Assembly: GCA_002482505.1 (NCBI GenBank)
Contig: DLGD01000021.1
Coordinates: 1 to 64,000, forward strand
Direction of reading: 5' to 3'
DNA from: Christensenella sp. UBA7703
Lineage (GTDB): Bacteria > Bacillota > Clostridia > Christensenellales > CAG-138
DNA: 64,000 nt
Below are positions 1 to 9,102 of the stretch, in pieces (position 1 is the first letter of the stretch; every line of letters starts with the position of its first letter). The notes under the pieces are model-generated. The model was not told the origin of the DNA, did not search any database, and worked only from the letters and a program-made list of their open reading frames with translations. A program made the position numbers and the translations under genes.

Positions 1-22
1 CTAACTTTAGGGGTGCAGTTCA
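1..22. mobile_element. Possible terminal inverted repeat of an IS3-family element
   Basis: The first 22 bases, read on the minus strand from base 22 inward, begin TGAACTGCACCCC and continue AAAGTTAG. This resembles the TG-starting terminal repeats I associate with some clostridial IS3-family elements. If so, the element body lies to the left of the window and its end falls about 22 bases beyond the stop codon of the methyltransferase gene. No transposase sequence is visible here, so this is a tentative call from a short match. Confidence 0.35.
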
Positions 23-44
23 CCTCGCCGCCTTTTTTTCGATC

Positions 45-704
45 TCAGTATTTCATCAGATGAAAGACACGATTCGTCTGGTCATGTTCGGGATAGTAAA
101 TTTCGTTCTCCTGTATGATCGAAAAGTGTTCCTGAAAAAGCACTCGCCATTGCTCAGTTGTTTGGTTCCATAACAAAAGCCCATCGTCTAAAAGATTGCC
201 GGAAATCGTTTTGATCTTCCAATCAATGATTTGCTCTTGTGTGATATAAGGGTTTAGCTTTACGAATATTTTTCCGTATTCTTTCAAGATTCGCACACAC
301 GCGTGAAGTAGCTTCATCGCGTCGTCTGGATACAGATTGTCAATGATATTGGAGAGTATTACCGCGTCATACGACATATCCGGAACATCCGTCAATATCT
401 CCAATCCGCCTTGTCGAAATTCAAAGTCGCCGCACGGCATATTTGCCGTCCTTCTTTGTGCAGTGATAATCGCCTGTTTGGAAAGATCGATCCCCAAATG
501 CGATTTCGTTCCATGCAGAGAGCAATAAAAGAGCAAGCTACCATTTCCGCACCCAAAATCAAGAATACATTCTGAATCCTTCGATAGCCAGCCGATCGCA
601 TCATCCAGCGCGGTATTGCCGGACGAAGAGTTCTGTGGGACAGCGCTATTTTCATCCAAAAATATGGAGTCCCAGAACGAAATGCAACGCTGATAATCGT
701 TCAT
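45..704 (-). CDS. Class I SAM-dependent methyltransferase
   Basis: A 219-residue soluble protein with the Rossmann-fold methyltransferase signature. Motif I is DFGCGNGSLL at about residues 49-58, followed by an acidic ribose-contacting stretch (GIDLS, about 71-75) and a motif-IV-like YDAVILSNIID. These residues bind S-adenosylmethionine in this superfamily. The substrate cannot be deduced; the nearest relatives by pattern are the broad Methyltransf_11/12/25 type. The start is an ATG with GAGGAG seven bases upstream. The gene is last before a possible IS end at the window edge and lies 26 bases downstream of the PAS/GGDEF/HD-GYP gene on the same strand, so the two may be co-transcribed. Family call is firm, specific function unknown. 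Confidence 0.8.
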   Translation of the reverse strand: MNDYQRCISFWDSIFLDENSAVPQNSSSGNTALDDAIGWLSKDSECILDFGCGNGSLLFYCSLHGTKSHLGIDLSKQAIITAQRRTANMPCGDFEFRQGGLEILTDVPDMSYDAVILSNIIDNLYPDDAMKLLHACVRILKEYGKIFVKLNPYITQEQIIDWKIKTISGNLLDDGLLLWNQTTEQWRVLFQEHFSIIQENEIYYPEHDQTNRVFHLMKY

Positions 705-730
705 CCAATCTCCTCTGCTCGTGTATCGTG

Positions 731-3553
731 CTACAAATCATCGCGCTCGATGATCTCTAGGAATACCTCCGCAATGTACGGATCAAATTGTGTTCCTGCG
801 TTTTTGCGGATTTCGTTCATTGCAACCTCGCGCGGGAGCGCTTTTCGGTATACGCGGTCTTCCGTCATCGCATCGTATGCGTCGGCAACGGCGAGAATCC
901 GCGACAGAAGCGGGATTCTCTCGCCCGCGATCCGGTTTGGATATCCGGTTCCATCCCAACGTTCATGGTGCGTCAAAATCAACTCCGCAATCGGCGCAAA
1001 ATCCGGCGACGCCATCGCGATGCGATAGCCGATCTCTGGATGCGTCTTCATCACGATCAGTTCTTCCTCGTTGAGCGCCGCAGGTTTATTTAAGATTTGA
1101 TCGCTGATTCCGATTTTGCCAATATCATGCAGATAGGCAAAGAGTTTTAATCGATCGATGTCGTCATGCGAAAGGCCCAGCCGTTCGCCGATGTTCGCGC
1201 AGAAGGCACCAATGCGTTCCGCGTGTTCCTCAGTCTCAAAGCTCCTCTCAAACAACGTTGCCATAATGGAGGATAGAACCGCATTGTGATGGCTCTTTTG
1301 GTCAAAGAGCTTACGTCGCGCCATATTAGCCTCAGCATCTTTTACGACCTGAGCCAAATCATCTCTGTCGGAGGTCTTTGTGCTTCCACCGATCGATAGA
1401 TTAATGATCAAAGTGCGATCCAATAGCTTTGCGTTATGCGCGTCAAACGCTTCTTTAAACGCCAGCATGCGCTCTGCGCAGGCACGCGCATCCGTGTTCG
1501 GCAACAGCAAGCCAAACTCATCGCCGCCAATGCGTGCGATGATCTCATTTGGGAGCACGCTGGCTTTGAGCACAGCGGCGGTTGTTTGAATCATGTGATC
1601 CCCGATATCATATCCAAATGCGTCGTTGACAAGCTTCAATCCATTGATATCGACAAACACGACGGAGAGCGGCAAGGATGCCGTTTGATCAAGTGACTTT
1701 TTCGCATTGTCATAGTATTGCCGGTTATGAAGGCCCGTGAGCTGATCGTGATTGCTCAAATACTGAATCTGTAAGAACTGCAGTTTGGATTTTGTAATGT
1801 CAACGATAATCCCTTCGAGCGCGACAACATCCCCCGACTCACCCAAAACGCCTTGGTTGATGTCAAGTACCCATTTCCGTTCGCCTGCTGCGGTCAGGAT
1901 TTCATACTCATATTGGTTACTTTCGTGCGCGGAAAGATGCGCGAAGCTTTCCTCCCAAACAGGTTCACGATACTCCGGACAGATGATGTCGTTGAATGCA
2001 ATCGCCGCGTTGTCGATCAGTTCGTCCGGCAGATAACCCGTCAGTTCAAAGCAGCCGGTTGAGACAAACTGCATCGTCCAGTTGCGATCATATGCGCAAC
2101 GGTATGCCATGCCCGGCAAGTTTGATAGCAGCACGCTCTTGCTTCGTTCGCTCTCACGTAGTGCTTCATTGGTTTTGCGAAGGTTCGTTACATCTACTCC
2201 GGCAGAAAGAACACCAGAAATCTCTCCATTTACATCACGCAAAACCACATTGCGCCATTCAATCTGGCGCACCTCGTTGTTTGCGTTGATAATGCCGTTT
2301 TCGTTGATATCGGTTGGCTTAACCGTGCCGTCGTAGATACGCCGCATCACTTCATAAACACCTGCGCGATCCTGCTCCGGCACAAAGTTTTCCATCCATT
2401 GTTTACCGACGATCTCTTCTTTTGCAAGCCCCAGCGTGTCGCATCCTGTTCGGTTGATCATTGTAGCATACCCTTCCCGGTCAAACGCTACAAACAGCAC
2501 CGCTGCAATGTCAAAATAAGTCTGCGCACGATCCCTCTCCTGAATTACGATCGCTTCCGATTCTTTCCTCTGGGTAATATCGCGTGAGATACCACCGACG
2601 CCACGCTTATGTGCCGCAATTTCAACCGGAAAAATGATGGTCTCAAACGCTTGCTCCCCGCTCGTATCTTCGATATAGAGTGGTTTCCCGCTGAGCAAAA
2701 CACTCCTGTCGCGCGATTCCCAGAGTCTCGCTTCCGCGTTAGGCTTGATGTCGCTGAGTTGTTTACCGATCAGTTGCGCTTCCGAAACCCCGTAATAGTG
2801 CTGCATATTTGTATTGAGCGCAATATACTTAAGCGAACTATCCTTGAGATAGATCAGATCGTAGCTGGAATTGAGCAATGTTTTGTAGATTGCTTCATAT
2901 TCCCTTGCTGCTTGCTCAGCAACAACGCGCTCGGTAATGTCCTGCAGCGTCCCAAAGATAAAGGGCCGCCCGGTTGTTTTAATTAAAACGGATTGCAGCC
3001 GCACCTGAACCGTCCGCTCGGGTGCATGCATCTGAAGAATCCGGCAATCAAAAAAGACGTCGTCTCCGCGAAACACCGCCTCTTTTGCAAGCGAAAAAAC
3101 GCGCTCGCGATCGTCGATATGGACATGACGAAGCAAGGATTCAACGCTCGAGATAGAAGAGGTATCGTCCAATTCTAGAATGCGAGCGGCTTCCTCCGAA
3201 AACTGAAACGCCCCTTTGTCTGTGTGAAATGAAAAGCTGCCGATGTGCGCAAGGCGTTGCGCTTCTTTCAACGCAGATTCGTTCTTTAACCGGTCATTTG
3301 TCTCACGAATAATTTTACGAAGATTGGTAAACACCAATATAAAAATCAAGATTGCCGTAAGCGTTACAAAGATCATTCCCTTGGAGATGCTAATCATGAA
3401 TACTTCCGGGCTTTCCGGATGCGTGCTGATAACAGCCAACTCTGTTGCGATGATCCAGATGTATCCAACAAGCGCATAAACAGCAGTGACGAAAAGCGAT
3501 CTGTTCAGAGCGCTTCCGGGTTTGTTCGCTCGCATGCCGTCGGTTTGTTTCAT
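731..3553 (-). CDS. Membrane-anchored PAS(x4)-GGDEF-HD-GYP cyclic-di-GMP signalling protein
   Basis: About 940 residues. Two N-terminal hydrophobic segments (about residues 20-75) anchor it; four PAS/PAC sensory modules follow (about 80-210, 215-335, 345-460 and 475-590). A GGDEF domain carries an intact RIGGDEF near residue 678, and the C-terminal HD-GYP domain has HDIGK near 811 and HHERWDGTGYP near 864-874. Intact GGDEF motifs make cyclic di-GMP and HD-GYP domains usually hydrolyse it, so the protein may switch between activities on signals sensed by the PAS modules. I see no RxxD inhibitory site before GGDEF. The second ATG (3553) is preferred because GGGGAG lies six bases upstream of it and abuts the first ATG (3559). 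Ligands of the PAS domains are not predictable. Confidence 0.9.
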   Translation of the reverse strand: MKQTDGMRANKPGSALNRSLFVTAVYALVGYIWIIATELAVISTHPESPEVFMISISKGMIFVTLTAILIFILVFTNLRKIIRETNDRLKNESALKEAQRLAHIGSFSFHTDKGAFQFSEEAARILELDDTSSISSVESLLRHVHIDDRERVFSLAKEAVFRGDDVFFDCRILQMHAPERTVQVRLQSVLIKTTGRPFIFGTLQDITERVVAEQAAREYEAIYKTLLNSSYDLIYLKDSSLKYIALNTNMQHYYGVSEAQLIGKQLSDIKPNAEARLWESRDRSVLLSGKPLYIEDTSGEQAFETIIFPVEIAAHKRGVGGISRDITQRKESEAIVIQERDRAQTYFDIAAVLFVAFDREGYATMINRTGCDTLGLAKEEIVGKQWMENFVPEQDRAGVYEVMRRIYDGTVKPTDINENGIINANNEVRQIEWRNVVLRDVNGEISGVLSAGVDVTNLRKTNEALRESERSKSVLLSNLPGMAYRCAYDRNWTMQFVSTGCFELTGYLPDELIDNAAIAFNDIICPEYREPVWEESFAHLSAHESNQYEYEILTAAGERKWVLDINQGVLGESGDVVALEGIIVDITKSKLQFLQIQYLSNHDQLTGLHNRQYYDNAKKSLDQTASLPLSVVFVDINGLKLVNDAFGYDIGDHMIQTTAAVLKASVLPNEIIARIGGDEFGLLLPNTDARACAERMLAFKEAFDAHNAKLLDRTLIINLSIGGSTKTSDRDDLAQVVKDAEANMARRKLFDQKSHHNAVLSSIMATLFERSFETEEHAERIGAFCANIGERLGLSHDDIDRLKLFAYLHDIGKIGISDQILNKPAALNEEELIVMKTHPEIGYRIAMASPDFAPIAELILTHHERWDGTGYPNRIAGERIPLLSRILAVADAYDAMTEDRVYRKALPREVAMNEIRKNAGTQFDPYIAEVFLEIIERDDL

Positions 3554-3627
3554 CTGCATCTCCCCGTTGTTATCGCTTTCATTGAGACGTTTTTTTAAGG
3601 GTCACTGTTGTATTACACAACATCATT

Positions 3628-3656
3628 ATCATATCTTTTTGTCACATTTTATGCAA
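3628..3656 (-). promoter_or_regulatory. Probable sigma-A promoter of the PAS/GGDEF/HD-GYP gene
   Basis: On the minus strand a -35 of TTGCAT (3651-3656) and a -10 of TATGAT (3628-3633) are separated by 17 bases. This is a good match to the vegetative consensus and gives a leader of about 70 bases. It lies just after the DUF1653 gene, so the signalling gene can be expressed separately from the operon upstream. Confidence 0.5.
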
Positions 3657-3692
3657 TCCTAATTTCGACTATCCGTACAGAATCGATACGGT

Positions 3693-3917
3693 CTAGTCCG
3701 CTTCTTCTCCGATGTAGGTGAAGCGAATGTGCGTCATACCATCTCGTTCAACCGTCTCATTCCACATGCTTGCAGGGCGCACCCAAACGCCATGTTCTCC
3801 ATAGAGTGCACGATACACGACCATCGGTTCAAGCGTTTCCGAGTGCTTCGCAAGATAAAGCACCTCATATTCGTTACCTTTGAAATGACGATAGCGACCA
3901 ATTTTAATCTCTTCCAT
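3693..3917 (-). CDS. DUF1653 domain protein
   Basis: A small protein of 74 residues made up almost entirely of the DUF1653 fold. It begins MEEIKIGRYRHFKGNEYEV and contains the family pattern YxALYGEHGVWVRPxxMW. The role of the family is not known. The frame is open further upstream, but the start at 3917 is chosen because GAAAGGG lies just before it and the conserved domain begins there. It follows azlD after about 70 bases on the same strand and may be the last gene of the branched-chain amino acid transcript, although no functional link is evident. Confidence 0.8.
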   Translation of the reverse strand: MEEIKIGRYRHFKGNEYEVLYLAKHSETLEPMVVYRALYGEHGVWVRPASMWNETVERDGMTHIRFTYIGEEAD

Positions 3918-3987
3918 AAATTCCCTTTCTTCTTTCAACTTTGAAACACACGTAACCTGCGCAGCATGCATAAACGGTATCATTTTA

Positions 3988-4326
3988 CTATGAAACAAAC
4001 ACAGCCTGCACGAGAAACATATAAAGCGCAGTTCCGCAACCGATGCTCAAGAGCACGTTTTTACGCCAAAGATGGAGGACTACGATAAACGCAATCGAAA
4101 TCAGTTCCGGCAAACCGTGCGGGTATGACAGAATCGGAACACTTTTCAAGCAATACACGACAAGCAACCCCATCATCACCGGCGGAAGCACATTGCCAAG
4201 ATACGTGACTACCTCCGGCGGGCGCTTGCCGTCCGGAAAAAGTACAAACGGAGTTAATCGCGTCGCTATTGCTCCAAGCGCTACCGCAAGGATAGTTAAA
4301 ATGATTTGAACCGGCGTTAGCTGCAT
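3988..4326 (-). CDS. azlD: AzlD-type branched-chain amino acid transport protein
   Basis: A 112-residue integral membrane protein with about four hydrophobic helices and the AzlD pattern of a small hydrophobic partner (ATRLTPFVLFPDGKRPPEVVTYLGNVLPPVMMGLLVVYCLK). AzlC and AzlD together form an exporter of branched-chain amino acids and some analogues. The ATG overlaps the end of azlC by ten bases, showing translational coupling, and GGGGAGG precedes it. Its position behind the whole ilv-leu gene set fits export of excess valine, leucine or isoleucine. Confidence 0.88.
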   Translation of the reverse strand: MQLTPVQIILTILAVALGAIATRLTPFVLFPDGKRPPEVVTYLGNVLPPVMMGLLVVYCLKSVPILSYPHGLPELISIAFIVVLHLWRKNVLLSIGCGTALYMFLVQAVFVS

Positions 4327-5018
4327 AGTTTCTTCCTCCCCGCGAGCAACGCGATTAATATGATTGCAAGTGCGGGTAAGACCATGTTCTCAGCACCGAA
4401 GATCACACGCGAAAGCATCGCGCACGCAACCCCGATCAGACCCAGAATCCAATTGCCCTTCTTTTTAATCTGCTCTAAAAACAGCACGACAAACAATGCT
4501 GTCAGCGCAAAGTCCAGCCCCTTCATGTCAAACGGCATCAGCTCGCCAAGCAACCCACCCAGAAGTGTGCCAAAGACCCAATACAGATAGTCGAGCAGGG
4601 ATATGCTCAAATAGAAGTATTTCGCTTCAACGCCCTCCGGCGGAGTGACCGACGAGACGATGGAAAACGTTTCGTCGCAAAGGGTATAGATCAAAAACGC
4701 TTTTGCTTTGCCAAATCCCTTGTATTTTTCCAGCATCGACAGACCGTAAAATAAATGCCTTGCGTTCACCAACAGGCTCAAAATCAACGCTTCCAGCGGG
4801 TGAAATGCCGTCGTGAGAAGCGTGATTGCCACAAACTGCATGCTGCCGCAGAAGGCGACCGCGCTCATCAAAACAGACCACTGCGGGCCATAGCCTTTCT
4901 CCAGCATCAGCATGCCGTATGCGATGCCCAGCACCAGAAAACCGGCTAAAACAGGCAAAGTATGCGGAAACGCTGCAGTGAGCGCTTGAGAAAACTTTTT
5001 CTTTCTCGCGATATCCAA
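4317..5018 (-). CDS. azlC: AzlC-type branched-chain amino acid exporter subunit
   Basis: About 233 residues with multiple hydrophobic segments and the AzlC signature (FxLGIAYGMLM and AFCGSMQFVAITLL near residues 25-70). It is the large subunit of the AzlCD exporter in the cytoplasmic membrane. The likely start is a TTG at 5018, since GAGGAG is placed eight bases before it; an in-frame TTG at 5042 lacks a comparable site. It lies 115 bases downstream of the DUF815 ATPase gene and overlaps azlD. The location directly after the branched-chain biosynthetic operon suggests an overflow valve, which is inference. Confidence 0.9.
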   Translation of the reverse strand: MDIARKKKFSQALTAAFPHTLPVLAGFLVLGIAYGMLMLEKGYGPQWSVLMSAVAFCGSMQFVAITLLTTAFHPLEALILSLLVNARHLFYGLSMLEKYKGFGKAKAFLIYTLCDETFSIVSSVTPPEGVEAKYFYLSISLLDYLYWVFGTLLGGLLGELMPFDMKGLDFALTALFVVLFLEQIKKKGNWILGLIGVACAMLSRVIFGAENMVLPALAIILIALLAGRKKLCS

Positions 5019-5133
5019 TGTTACAACTCCTCGTTTTTTCAATCAAGACGAAATACAAAACAGCCGACGGGTGATCGCCGCCGGTTGCCTTGCAGATTTT
5101 TCAAATCGATCCCTTTCACAGCTGGATTCCGGC

Positions 5134-6405
5134 TCATTCATCCAGAATCGAAGCGCCTTTCCTGCTTTGCACAACAGCCCATTCGACAAACTGCTTGGCA
5201 GCCCTTGGCGATCTTCCGCCTGCGCGAATCGCCCATCGAACCGCGCCAAGCTCCAGTTCCTCTTGCGGAACGCTCAGCAATTTCTCCTGCGCAATGGCGC
5301 GGATGATCGAAAGGTACTGTGCCTGATCGGGTGCAAAGAAGTTCACGGTTTGATCAAAGCGATCATAGAGTGAAAGCTTTTCCTGCTTCGTGTCGCCCGC
5401 GTTCACATCGTCCACGTCGACACTGCGCTCTGAAAACGTCTCTTTCACAAGGTGTCGGCGGTTGCTTGTTGCGTAAATCCGGCAGTTCTCCGGCCGCGCA
5501 ACCACGCCGCCTTCCAGAACGGATTTGAGTGCGGAAAACGCCGCATCGTCCGTTGAAAACGAAAGATCATCCAGAAAGAGGATAAAGCGAAGCGGTACCT
5601 TCCGCAGTTGTTCCATAATCGCGGGAAACGAAGGAATGCACTCCTTGGTTACCTCGACAATGCGAAGCCCGTTTGCACGGTATTCGTTTGCAAGCGCCTT
5701 GATCGTGCTGCTTTTGCCCGTTCCTCGGTCACCGTAGAGCAGCATGTTTCCGCCGCCGCGCCCTTCGACAAAGTCCCGCGTGTTCGCCGCAACAAGCCCG
5801 CGCTCGTATTCATACGATTTGAGGTTGCTGAGGCGAACAGGGTCGGGATTCTGAATACCGATGAGTGAATGATCCCATCGGAACGCACCAAAGCGCGCAA
5901 ACACGCCGTAGCCGTTTCGCCGATAGAATGATTCCAGTTCATTGAGCGAAGCCTTGACTCCAACGCGAAAAAAGGGGCTCAGGTTTGCATACTCCGGCAA
6001 ACGCGAAATCAGCTCTTTGTGTTCCCCTCCGCTTGTTTCAAGCAGTGCGTTTTTCAGTTGTGAAGCAGAAGCACTCGCAACAGAAGCAATCGCTTCCAAA
6101 TCAAATGATGCGGCTTTCTTCAACGCAGGATAAGATTCACGCGTGTTTCCGCTTGCCGCCGCACGGGAAAAGGCGTTGTCATCATAGCGCAGAAGCTGCT
6201 CCAGATGAGCCGTAAAGTCGAGCGAATCATTCGCAAGGCTCAGGCTTTGTAAAAATGCGCCATACTGCTCGCAAAACGAAGCGGCATCCCCGCTCTGCGC
6301 GCTTTTGAGCACGTGCGCAAAGCGGGAAACCGTGGCGTCTTCTAAAATCGAACGGTAAACCGTCAAGGAATTCAGTTGCAAGCTTACCGCGTTGAGATCG
6401 TTCAA
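5134..6405 (-). CDS. DUF815-family AAA-type ATPase
   Basis: A 423-residue protein. The first ~210 residues are helical and poorly conserved; the C-terminal half is an ATPase of the DUF815 type with Walker A GDRGTGKSS (about 225-233), Walker B FILFLDDLSF (about 270-280) and a following region with arginine-finger-like residues (YATSNRRHL, about 310). The function of the family is unknown. The start is a TTG at 6405 with AAAGGAG seven bases upstream. It begins 24 bases after ilvC ends, so it is probably on the same transcript, between the biosynthetic genes and azlCD. There is no obvious biochemical reason for an ATPase here. Confidence 0.82.
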   Translation of the reverse strand: MNDLNAVSLQLNSLTVYRSILEDATVSRFAHVLKSAQSGDAASFCEQYGAFLQSLSLANDSLDFTAHLEQLLRYDDNAFSRAAASGNTRESYPALKKAASFDLEAIASVASASASQLKNALLETSGGEHKELISRLPEYANLSPFFRVGVKASLNELESFYRRNGYGVFARFGAFRWDHSLIGIQNPDPVRLSNLKSYEYERGLVAANTRDFVEGRGGGNMLLYGDRGTGKSSTIKALANEYRANGLRIVEVTKECIPSFPAIMEQLRKVPLRFILFLDDLSFSTDDAAFSALKSVLEGGVVARPENCRIYATSNRRHLVKETFSERSVDVDDVNAGDTKQEKLSLYDRFDQTVNFFAPDQAQYLSIIRAIAQEKLLSVPQEELELGAVRWAIRAGGRSPRAAKQFVEWAVVQSRKGASILDE

Positions 6406-6429
6406 AGTTGCTCCTTTTATTCTACCGAC

Positions 6430-7422
6430 TTATTTCTTCAGGAAGGTCATCTGGCTTCTGAGCTGCTGACCGACCTTGACGAGCTGCGTTTCTGCGCCGT
6501 GACGCTTCATGGCATTGAAATGCGGGCGGCCAACGCGGTTTTCGAGAATCCAGTTGCGAGCAAAGGTGCCGTCCTGAATCTCGGTGAGCACTTTCTTCAT
6601 CTCTTTGCGTGTTTCCTCGGTGATGATGCGCTTGCCGGTGACATAGTCGCCATATTCCGCCGTGTCGCTGATGGAATAGCGCATGCGCTCGAATCCGCCG
6701 GCATAGATCAGGTCGACGATGAGCTTCATCTCGTGGATGCACTCAAAGTATGCATTCTCCGGCGCGTAGCCTGCGGCAACCAGCGTCTCGAAGCCAGCCA
6801 GCATGAGCTCTGTCACGCCGCCGCAGAGTACCGCCTGCTCTCCAAAGAGGTCGGTCTCGGTCTCTTCGCGGAAGGTGGTCTCTAGGATGCCTGCACGCGC
6901 GCCGCCGATACCGGCCGCATATGCCAGAGCTGTTTCCTTCGCCTTGCCGGTGAAGTCTTGATAGACGGCGATCAGATTCGGAACGCCTGCGCCGCGCTGA
7001 TACTCGCTGCGGACTGTATGTCCGGGGCCTTTTGGCGCGACCATGATCACGTCCACATTGGCAGGCGGCATGATCTGGCCGTAATGAATGTTGAAACCGT
7101 GTGCAAAGACGAGTGTGTTGCCCTCCACAAGACCGTCCGCGATGCTATCGGTATAGAGCGCGGCCTGCTTTTCGTCGTTGACGAGAATCATGATGACATC
7201 CGCAAGCTTCGCCGCGTCTTTTGCGGTGTAGACCTTCAAGCCTGCTTCTTCCGCCAATTTCCAGGATTTGCTCCCCTGATAGAGACCGACGATGACATTC
7301 ACGCCGCTCTCTTTGAGATTCAGCGCATGGGCATGCCCCTGACTGCCGTAGCCAATGATGGCAACGGTCTTGTTCTTGAGGTGCGCGAGGTTACAATCGC
7401 TCTCATAATACATCTTAGCCAT
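6430..7422 (-). CDS. ilvC: Ketol-acid reductoisomerase
   Basis: Second common step of valine and isoleucine synthesis: isomerisation and NAD(P)H-dependent reduction of acetolactate or acetohydroxybutyrate. The 330-residue class I protein starts MAKMYYESDCNL and has the nucleotide-binding GYGSQGHAHALNL near residue 22-34. The C-terminal Mg-binding region includes ETDLFGEQAVLCGG and the CxHEMKLIVDLIYAGG helix. The start at 7422 is preferred over an ATG nine bases upstream, because GGAGG overlaps that upstream codon and the family normally begins at MAKMYY. It follows ilvN by about 65 bases. Confidence 0.97.
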   Translation of the reverse strand: MAKMYYESDCNLAHLKNKTVAIIGYGSQGHAHALNLKESGVNVIVGLYQGSKSWKLAEEAGLKVYTAKDAAKLADVIMILVNDEKQAALYTDSIADGLVEGNTLVFAHGFNIHYGQIMPPANVDVIMVAPKGPGHTVRSEYQRGAGVPNLIAVYQDFTGKAKETALAYAAGIGGARAGILETTFREETETDLFGEQAVLCGGVTELMLAGFETLVAAGYAPENAYFECIHEMKLIVDLIYAGGFERMRYSISDTAEYGDYVTGKRIITEETRKEMKKVLTEIQDGTFARNWILENRVGRPHFNAMKRHGAETQLVKVGQQLRSQMTFLKK

Positions 7423-7486
7423 TTCGTTCATCCTCCAAATAATATGAATCTATTACGACAAATGCCGTGGAACTCAAAATCGCAAA

Positions 7487-7999
7487 TCAGTCCTGTTTGA
7501 CCGCCATCACATGCGCGTTTTCAATCGCGATGGTGCCGGTTCGCACCGTCTCACGGATGCCATAGCGCTCCAGCATCTGCTCCAGTCTGCGCACCTGATC
7601 AGACGTGTCGGCATACTCGACGATGAGCATCTCATGCGACACGTCAATGACCTTTGCGCCGAAGATCTTCGTGATCTGCAACAGATCCGAGCGGTTTTCC
7701 GAGGTCGCGTTGACCTTGAGCAGGATCAGTTCGCGGTTGATGAACTCGCCTTCGGTCAAAATTTTAACTTCGATGACGTCGATGAGCTTGCAGAGCTGTT
7801 TTTCGACCTGATCGAAAATCTCCTCGTCTCCGTCGACTACGATCGTCATACGTGAAACGGCAGGATCGCTCGTGGTTCCAACCGCCAAACTATGGATATT
7901 ATACGCCCTGCGTGAAAACAAACCAACGACTTTATACAGGATACCCGCGTGGTTCTTCACGAGGACAGACATGGTGAGTTTCATGGGCTTTCCTTCCAT
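7487..7999 (-). CDS. ilvN: Acetolactate synthase small (regulatory) subunit
   Basis: About 170 residues. An N-terminal ACT domain (MKLTMSVLVKNHAGILYKVVGLFSRRAYNIHSL) is followed by the ALS small-subunit C-terminal domain. It binds branched-chain amino acids and modulates the IlvB catalytic subunit. The ATG at 7999 has AAGGAG five bases upstream; an ATG five codons further in is also possible. An upstream frame extension is rejected because it would run into leuB. The gene is separated from ilvB by six genes, whereas the two subunits are often adjacent. Confidence 0.94.
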   Translation of the reverse strand: MEGKPMKLTMSVLVKNHAGILYKVVGLFSRRAYNIHSLAVGTTSDPAVSRMTIVVDGDEEIFDQVEKQLCKLIDVIEVKILTEGEFINRELILLKVNATSENRSDLLQITKIFGAKVIDVSHEMLIVEYADTSDQVRRLEQMLERYGIRETVRTGTIAIENAHVMAVKQD

Positions 8000-8012
8000 A
8001 TGAACTCCTTTC

Positions 8013-9089
8013 TTACGCCGTCTCAATCAGGCGGCAGACGATGTCTCCCATCTGCTGGGTTGAGATGGATTCCTTGCCCGCTGCAATGTCGGCCGTACGC
8101 CAGCCTTCTTCGAGGGCAAGCTGCACCGCGCGTTCAATCGCGTTCGCCGCCTCCTGCTGGTTGAGCGAATAGCGAAGCAGCATCGCGCAGGAGAGGATCG
8201 TTGCAAGCGGGTTGGCAGTGCCCGTGCCTGCGATATCCGGCGCGGAACCGTGGATCGGTTCATACAGCCCCAGCGTGCCGTCGCCCAGCGAAGCGGAGGG
8301 CAACATGCCGATGGAGCCCGTAATCATGCTCGCTTCGTCCGAGAGGATGTCGCCAAACATGTTGCTCGTGACAACCACGTCAAATCGGGCGGGATTGCGA
8401 ACCAGCTGCATCGCCGCGTTGTCGACGAGCATATCGTCATAGGCAACGTCGGAGTATTCCTTGGCAAGCCTGTGCATCGTCTCGCGCCAGAGGCGGGAGC
8501 TTTCGAGCACGTTCGCCTTATCCACGCTGGTGAGCTTGCTACCGCGTTTTCTTGCAGCTTCAAAACCGATTCTGCCGATGCGTTCGACTTCCATGACGGA
8601 GTAACGCTCGGTGTCGTAGGCTTCTTCCCCGTGTTCGCCGCGGCTTCGTCCGCGCTCACCGAAGTAGATGCCGCCCGTGAGCTCGCGTACCATCAGGATA
8701 TCGAGCCCGTTTTGAACGATCTCCGCTTTGAGCGGGCAGGCATCCTTGAGAGAATCAAACAGCACCGCCGGGCGAAGGTTTGCATAGAGCCCCAGCGCCG
8801 CGCGGATACCCAATAGCCCCGCCTCCGGGCGCAGGTGCCCCGGCAGCGTCTCCCACTTCGGCCCGCCAACCGCGCCGAGCAGAACCGCGCTGCTGGCTTT
8901 GCAGACGCGAATGGTCTCCTCCGGCAGCGGAAAGCCGAGAGCGTCAATGGCGCAACCACCCATCAGCACATCGTGAAAACTCAGCGCAAAGCCAAACCGC
9001 TTCGCCGCAACGTTTAGCGCCTTGATGGCTTCTCCGACGATCTCGGGGCCGATTCCATCTCCGCGAATGACCGCAATATTATAATTCAT
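8013..9089 (-). CDS. leuB: 3-isopropylmalate dehydrogenase
   Basis: A 358-residue decarboxylating dehydrogenase that oxidises 3-isopropylmalate in leucine synthesis and probably erythro-3-methylmalate in the citramalate route to 2-ketobutyrate. Visible motifs are the start (NIAVIRGDGIGPEIV), the substrate-binding arginines around LRPEAGLLGIRAALGLYANLRP, and the metal-binding TSNMFGDILSDEASM with GTANPLATILSCAMLLRYS. It lies between leuD (13 bases) and ilvN (13 bases) in a tightly packed operon. The ATG has a purine-rich GGGGGGAA upstream. Confidence 0.97.
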   Translation of the reverse strand: MNYNIAVIRGDGIGPEIVGEAIKALNVAAKRFGFALSFHDVLMGGCAIDALGFPLPEETIRVCKASSAVLLGAVGGPKWETLPGHLRPEAGLLGIRAALGLYANLRPAVLFDSLKDACPLKAEIVQNGLDILMVRELTGGIYFGERGRSRGEHGEEAYDTERYSVMEVERIGRIGFEAARKRGSKLTSVDKANVLESSRLWRETMHRLAKEYSDVAYDDMLVDNAAMQLVRNPARFDVVVTSNMFGDILSDEASMITGSIGMLPSASLGDGTLGLYEPIHGSAPDIAGTGTANPLATILSCAMLLRYSLNQQEAANAIERAVQLALEEGWRTADIAAGKESISTQQMGDIVCRLIETA

Positions 9090-9102
9090 CGTCCGTTCCC
9101 CC

